Origin: Mycolicibacterium palauense
GTDB lineage: Bacteria > Actinomycetota > Actinomycetes > Mycobacteriales > Mycobacteriaceae
Direction of reading: 5' to 3'
DNA: 42,934 nt
Assembly (NCBI RefSeq): GCF_002592005.1
Contig: NZ_NVQF01000052.1
Location: 1 to 42,934 of the forward strand
The notes below the pieces were generated by a model that was not told where the DNA came from, did not search any database, and saw only the letters and a list, made by a program, of their open reading frames with translations. A program made the position numbers and the translations under genes. Below, one piece after another: positions 40,133 to 42,934 of the stretch (positions within the stretch are counted from its first letter, which is position 1; the number at the start of each line of letters is the position of its first letter).

Positions 40133-41424
40133 GCACGCTGTATCAGCGCGATGAGGCCGTCATCGCGGGCATCGAGAAGTTGCGCTTCTTCCCCCTGGAG
40201 GTTCGCTCGGGACTCGGCTCGACGTTGGTCTCGACCGACGGCCGCGAATTGCTCGACCTGTCGGCGACGTGGACGGCGAGTGGGCTGGGCCATGGTCACC
40301 CCGCTGTCGTCGAGGCCGTCAGCCGCGCCATCCGGTCCGCCCCGGGCGCCGGCGGGCTCTCCGCCGTGCATCCCGATTCGGTGGGTTTGGCCGAGGATCT
40401 GTTGGCGCTGGTGCCCGGTGTGGGTGAGCGACGGGTCTACCTCGGTCATGCGGGTTCGGATGCCAATGACGTGGCCCTGCGGGCGTGCCGGCACGCCACC
40501 GGGCGCCGCACCGTCATTGCCTTCGAGCACAGCTACCACGGTGGTGTCGGCGTCGCGATGGGGGTGTCCGGTGTGCATGTGGACGCCGGAGTCCGGCCCG
40601 ACCCCGATGCGGTGTTCCTGCCGTACCCCAACCCGTACCGCCCCGACGACGGTGACGTCCGGGCCGACGTCGCCCGTTGCCTGGAACTGGCCGAGCAGCA
40701 TCTCGCGGGCGGCACGATCGCCTGTGTGATCGTGGAACCGATCCTGTCCGACGGCGGGCTGATCGTGCCGCCCGACGGGTTCCTGGCCAAGCTGCATGCG
40801 CTGTGTCGGCGCCACGATGTCCCGATGATCTGCGACGAGGTCAAGATGGGGTTGGGCAGGCCGGGCACCTTGCATGCGTTCGAGCATGACGGCGTGGTAC
40901 CCGACATCGTCACCTTCGGCAAGGTGCTCGGCGGCGGGCTGCCGCTCTCGGCGGCCGTGGGTCCCGCCGAGATGCTCGACCATCCGCCCGCCGCGGCACT
41001 GCTGACGACGGCCGGAAACCCGGTGTCCACCGCGGCTGGTCGGGCGGTGCTGGCCACCATTGTTGGCGACGACCTACCCCAGCGTGCCGCGAAGGTGGGT
41101 GCGCTGCTTGCCCAGGGCCTGCACGCGTTGAACGACGAACACATCGGGGATGTCCGCGGCCGCGGTCTGGCCATCGGACTGGAACTCATCGACCCCGGTA
41201 CCGGCGAGCGCAACCCGCAACTGGCCGCCGAGGTGGTCTACCGTGCGTGGCAGCTGGGTGCGGTCGTCTACTACGTCGGCGGCAACGTCCTGGAGATCAC
41301 GCCACCGCTGGTGATCACCGAAGCGGAGGCCGGCCGTGCGGTCGAGATCATAGGCGCCGCCATCGCCGACGCGGTCGCGGGCCGAGTGAACAGCGAGGAG
41401 GTCGCACGCTATGCGGGCTGGTGA
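40129..41424 (+). CDS. Class III PLP aminotransferase
   Basis: A 431-residue omega-type aminotransferase. Motifs: LDLSATWTASGLGHGHPAVV, YLGHAGSDANDVALRACRHA (phosphate-binding), AFEHSYHGGVGVAMG, IVEPILSDGGLIVPP, ICDEVKMGLGRPGTL (PLP-nitrogen Asp) and the Schiff-base lysine in VTFGKVLGGGLPLSAAVG. Family members use terminal amines or beta/gamma-amino acids, such as GABA. GTG at 40129 overlaps the permease stop by 4 bases and the next gene overlaps the 3' end by 14, so translation of permease, aminotransferase and amidohydrolase is coupled. In this cluster it may remove the amino group of the imported compound or of its product; the exact substrate cannot be assigned. Confidence 0.9.
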   Translation: MSTLYQRDEAVIAGIEKLRFFPLEVRSGLGSTLVSTDGRELLDLSATWTASGLGHGHPAVVEAVSRAIRSAPGAGGLSAVHPDSVGLAEDLLALVPGVGERRVYLGHAGSDANDVALRACRHATGRRTVIAFEHSYHGGVGVAMGVSGVHVDAGVRPDPDAVFLPYPNPYRPDDGDVRADVARCLELAEQHLAGGTIACVIVEPILSDGGLIVPPDGFLAKLHALCRRHDVPMICDEVKMGLGRPGTLHAFEHDGVVPDIVTFGKVLGGGLPLSAAVGPAEMLDHPPAAALLTTAGNPVSTAAGRAVLATIVGDDLPQRAAKVGALLAQGLHALNDEHIGDVRGRGLAIGLELIDPGTGERNPQLAAEVVYRAWQLGAVVYYVGGNVLEITPPLVITEAEAGRAVEIIGAAIADAVAGRVNSEEVARYAGW

Positions 41425-42586
41425 GTTGCCGGACGTTTTCGCCGGGGTCCACGACGAGGTGCCCGACGCTCTGGCCGAGCACCTGAGCGCCGTCGCCCCG
41501 ATCGACCACCATGTCCACGGCAGTTTCAACCGGACGGTCGACCGTGCCGGATTCGAGGCCGCCATCAACGAGGCATCCACCGATCCGATCCCGGTCTTCA
41601 TGACGCAGTTCGATTCTCCGTTGGGCCTTTCCATCCGGCGGTGGTGCGCCCCGCTGCTGGGACTCGAGCCGCTGGCCGGCGCGGCGGAATACTGGGCGCG
41701 TCGCAGCGAATTCAGCCCCGACGACTTGGCCCGCATCATGCTGCCCGCGGCCAAGGTGTCCCGCTGGGTCGTCGACACCGGGTTCAAGGGCGACCTCATC
41801 ACCACCCCCCAACAGCTCACCGAGCTCAGCGATGTGCCCTCGTCGGAGATCCTGCGGCTCGAACGGCTCACCGAGGATCTGCTGGAGCGGGGCACCGCGC
41901 CGGAGGACTTTCCCGCGGCGTTCCGCGCGGCGTTGGAGTCGGCGGTCGGTGATCCCGCTGTGGTGGGCACCAAGACGATTGCGGCCTATCGGATCGGCTT
42001 CGACGTCGACTGGTCCCGCCCGACCGATGCCGAGGTGGTCAGCCATGCCCGTGAACTGGCCGCCCGGGCGCAGCCGCTGCGGGTCGACAGTGCGGTGCTG
42101 ATCGCATTCGGGGTGCACGAGGCGGCCGCCCACGGTCTGCCCGTCCAGGTTCATGTCGGGTTCGGCGACCGCGATCTGGATCTGCACCGCGCCGACCCGA
42201 TGCTGCTGTTACCGCTGTTGCGCTCGATGGCCCCCGTGCCGACGCTGCTGTTGCACTGCTATCCGTTCCAGCGCAACGCGGGCTACCTGGCCCAGGCTTT
42301 CGATCACGTGAATTTCGACGTGGGCCTGGCGATCAACTACCTGGGTGTCCGATCGACAGGGTTGGTGGCCGAGGCGTTGGAGACCGCTCCGTTTGCCAAA
42401 CAGCTGTACTCCTCGGATGCCTTCGGACCACCCGAGCTGCATGTACTGGGTTCGATCCTGTGGCGCCGCGCCATGGGACAGGTGCTGGGCGCCTGGGTGC
42501 GGGCCAGTGACTGCACCACCGACGACGCGATCCGGATCGTCGACATGGTGGCGGTGCACAACGCCGAGCGGGTCTACGGCCTCTGA
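41411..42586 (+). CDS. FluG-like metal-dependent amidohydrolase
   Basis: A 391-residue TIM-barrel amidohydrolase resembling the N-terminal half of FluG-type proteins. Likely metal/catalytic groups: DHHVHG with His34 and His36, the Lys in GTKTIAAYRIGFD, His in PVQVHVGFGD, His in LLLHCYPFQRNAGYLAQ and the Asp in LYSSDAFGPPELHVLG. In FluG this domain is fused to a glutamine-synthetase-like domain; here both occur as separate genes of one operon, which supports a joint function. It overlaps the aminotransferase gene by 14 bases. It might hydrolyse an amide formed in the pathway, possibly the gamma-glutamyl product. The last codons and stop are part of a 12-bp tandem repeat. It is the last gene of the contig. 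Confidence 0.85.
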   Translation: MRAGELPDVFAGVHDEVPDALAEHLSAVAPIDHHVHGSFNRTVDRAGFEAAINEASTDPIPVFMTQFDSPLGLSIRRWCAPLLGLEPLAGAAEYWARRSEFSPDDLARIMLPAAKVSRWVVDTGFKGDLITTPQQLTELSDVPSSEILRLERLTEDLLERGTAPEDFPAAFRAALESAVGDPAVVGTKTIAAYRIGFDVDWSRPTDAEVVSHARELAARAQPLRVDSAVLIAFGVHEAAAHGLPVQVHVGFGDRDLDLHRADPMLLLPLLRSMAPVPTLLLHCYPFQRNAGYLAQAFDHVNFDVGLAINYLGVRSTGLVAEALETAPFAKQLYSSDAFGPPELHVLGSILWRRAMGQVLGAWVRASDCTTDDAIRIVDMVAVHNAERVYGL

Positions 42587-42625
42587 CCAGGCCTCTGACC
42601 AGGCCTCTGACCAGGCCTCTGATCA
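42578..42625. repeat. 12-bp tandem repeat starting at the amidohydrolase stop
   Basis: Four copies of GGCCTCTGACCA (the last with one change). Copy 1 contains the last two codons and the stop TGA of the amidohydrolase gene. Bases 42626-42673, after it, show no gene or signal. Confidence 0.95.
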
Positions 42626-42673
42626 GGCGTCCGAGTAGAGCGCGGTCGGTCACCGTTGACGGTTCCGGCTGCG

Positions 42674-42796
42674 GAGGTGCCCGCGCGCTGCATTCCGGGC
42701 GGGGCCGTTCTAGGGCTGCTGGGGCTCCGTGGGACCCGGGGCCGGCCCCAGCAGCCCTAGAACGGCCCCCCCCGGAATGCAACGCGCGGACACCTC
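42674..42796. repeat. 52-bp inverted repeat at contig end, probably artefactual
   Basis: 42674-42725 and 42745-42796 are inverse copies with about four differences, joined by 19 bases, and the right arm runs straight into Nextera adapter. A read fold-back or end-joining artefact is far more likely than a biological hairpin. Confidence 0.75.
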
Positions 42797-42934
42797 TCGT
42801 CTCTTATACACATCTCCCAGCCCACGAGACCGTGGCCTCTCCCTTAATCCGTCTTCTGCCCGAAACATCATATCCTCTCCATTCTTCTCTCTTTCTAACA
42901 CCACCTCCCCCTACACACTACTGGCAACCTACAT
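42797..42934. other. Illumina Nextera adapter and read-through sequence at contig end
   Basis: 42797-42830 match the Nextera transposase adapter (core TCTCTTATACACATCTC, end GCCCACGAGAC) with about three differences. An 8-base index-like CGTGGCCT follows (42831-42838), then a degraded P7 sequence including CCGTCTTCTGC (42849-42859). The remaining pyrimidine-rich bases look like noise past the fragment end. Translation of the adapter gives GLGDVYKR, a familiar contamination peptide. Confidence 0.93.

Noticed and set aside
42674..42796. A 52-bp biological terminator or palindrome
   Set aside because: The right arm is directly joined to sequencing adapter, so a library or assembly artefact explains it better.
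42710..42904. A 64-codon minus-strand frame containing GLGDVYKR
   Set aside because: It translates Nextera adapter and fold-back sequence, not genomic DNA.

Overview
The window reads as one draft-assembly contig from a fast-growing mycobacterium (Mycolicibacterium-like). The DNA is GC-rich, and gene content and order follow the M. tuberculosis block from about Rv1176c to Rv1229c. Orthologues recognised by protein sequence are: PadR regulator, fdxC, dapC, the proline locus (pruC/pruA/pruB), fadD36, dapD, dapE, a LOG-like gene, fadD6, folP2, gpgS, Rv1209-1211 homologues, glgM/glgC, the Rv1217c-1219c efflux operon with its TetR repressor, an O-methyltransferase, sigE-rseA-htrA-tatB and mrp. The PE gene present in that stretch of M. 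tuberculosis is not seen. Bases 1-26 and about 42797-42865 are Illumina Nextera adapter sequence with a few errors, so the ends are not biological.

Layout. 0-8.3 kb: PadR regulator facing fdxC-dapC; a DUF222/HNH (13E12-type) gene under a perfect mycobacterial SOS box; then the proline catabolic locus, with a PucR-type regulator divergent from pruA-pruB. 8.3-12.5 kb: an accessory patch with a secreted protein, a tiny His/Gly-rich secreted peptide, two paralogous secreted proteins of no recognised family, and a nucleobase permease with an unusual C-terminal domain. 12.5-23.4 kb: NUDIX hydrolase, fadD36 followed by a truncated VOC gene, bluB, the lysine/DAP genes dapD and dapE, LOG, fadD6, folP2-gpgS, a DivIVA-like membrane protein, a 3-methyladenine glycosylase and a 55-residue DUF3117 protein. 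23.4-30.4 kb: divergent glgM/glgC (maltose-1-phosphate and ADP-glucose synthesis), then ABC exporter, TetR and O-methyltransferase. 30.6-35.3 kb: envelope-stress cluster sigE-rseA-htrA-tatB, convergent with mrp.

35.4-42.6 kb is an accessory island that does not match the M. tuberculosis gene order and is the best candidate for an undescribed system. An RpiR-type regulator and an EgtC-like class II glutamine amidotransferase are divergent from a tightly packed operon of a glutamine-synthetase-like ligase, an APC permease, a class III aminotransferase and a FluG-like amidohydrolase. I infer import of an amine or amino compound, gamma-glutamylation, processing and deglutamylation. The substrate is unknown.

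Two patterns recur across the window. First, about half of the genes have a TANNNT -10 hexamer ending 6-8 bases before the start codon, the signature of leaderless mycobacterial transcripts. Second, short tandem repeats are frequent and often start at, or right beside, a stop codon: after pruC, fadD6, the O-methyltransferase, tatB, the RpiR gene and the amidohydrolase. Repeats inside coding sequence have periods divisible by three; most of those outside do not. No tRNA, rRNA, CRISPR array, insertion sequence or origin was seen, and no internal gene-free stretch exceeds 300 bases.
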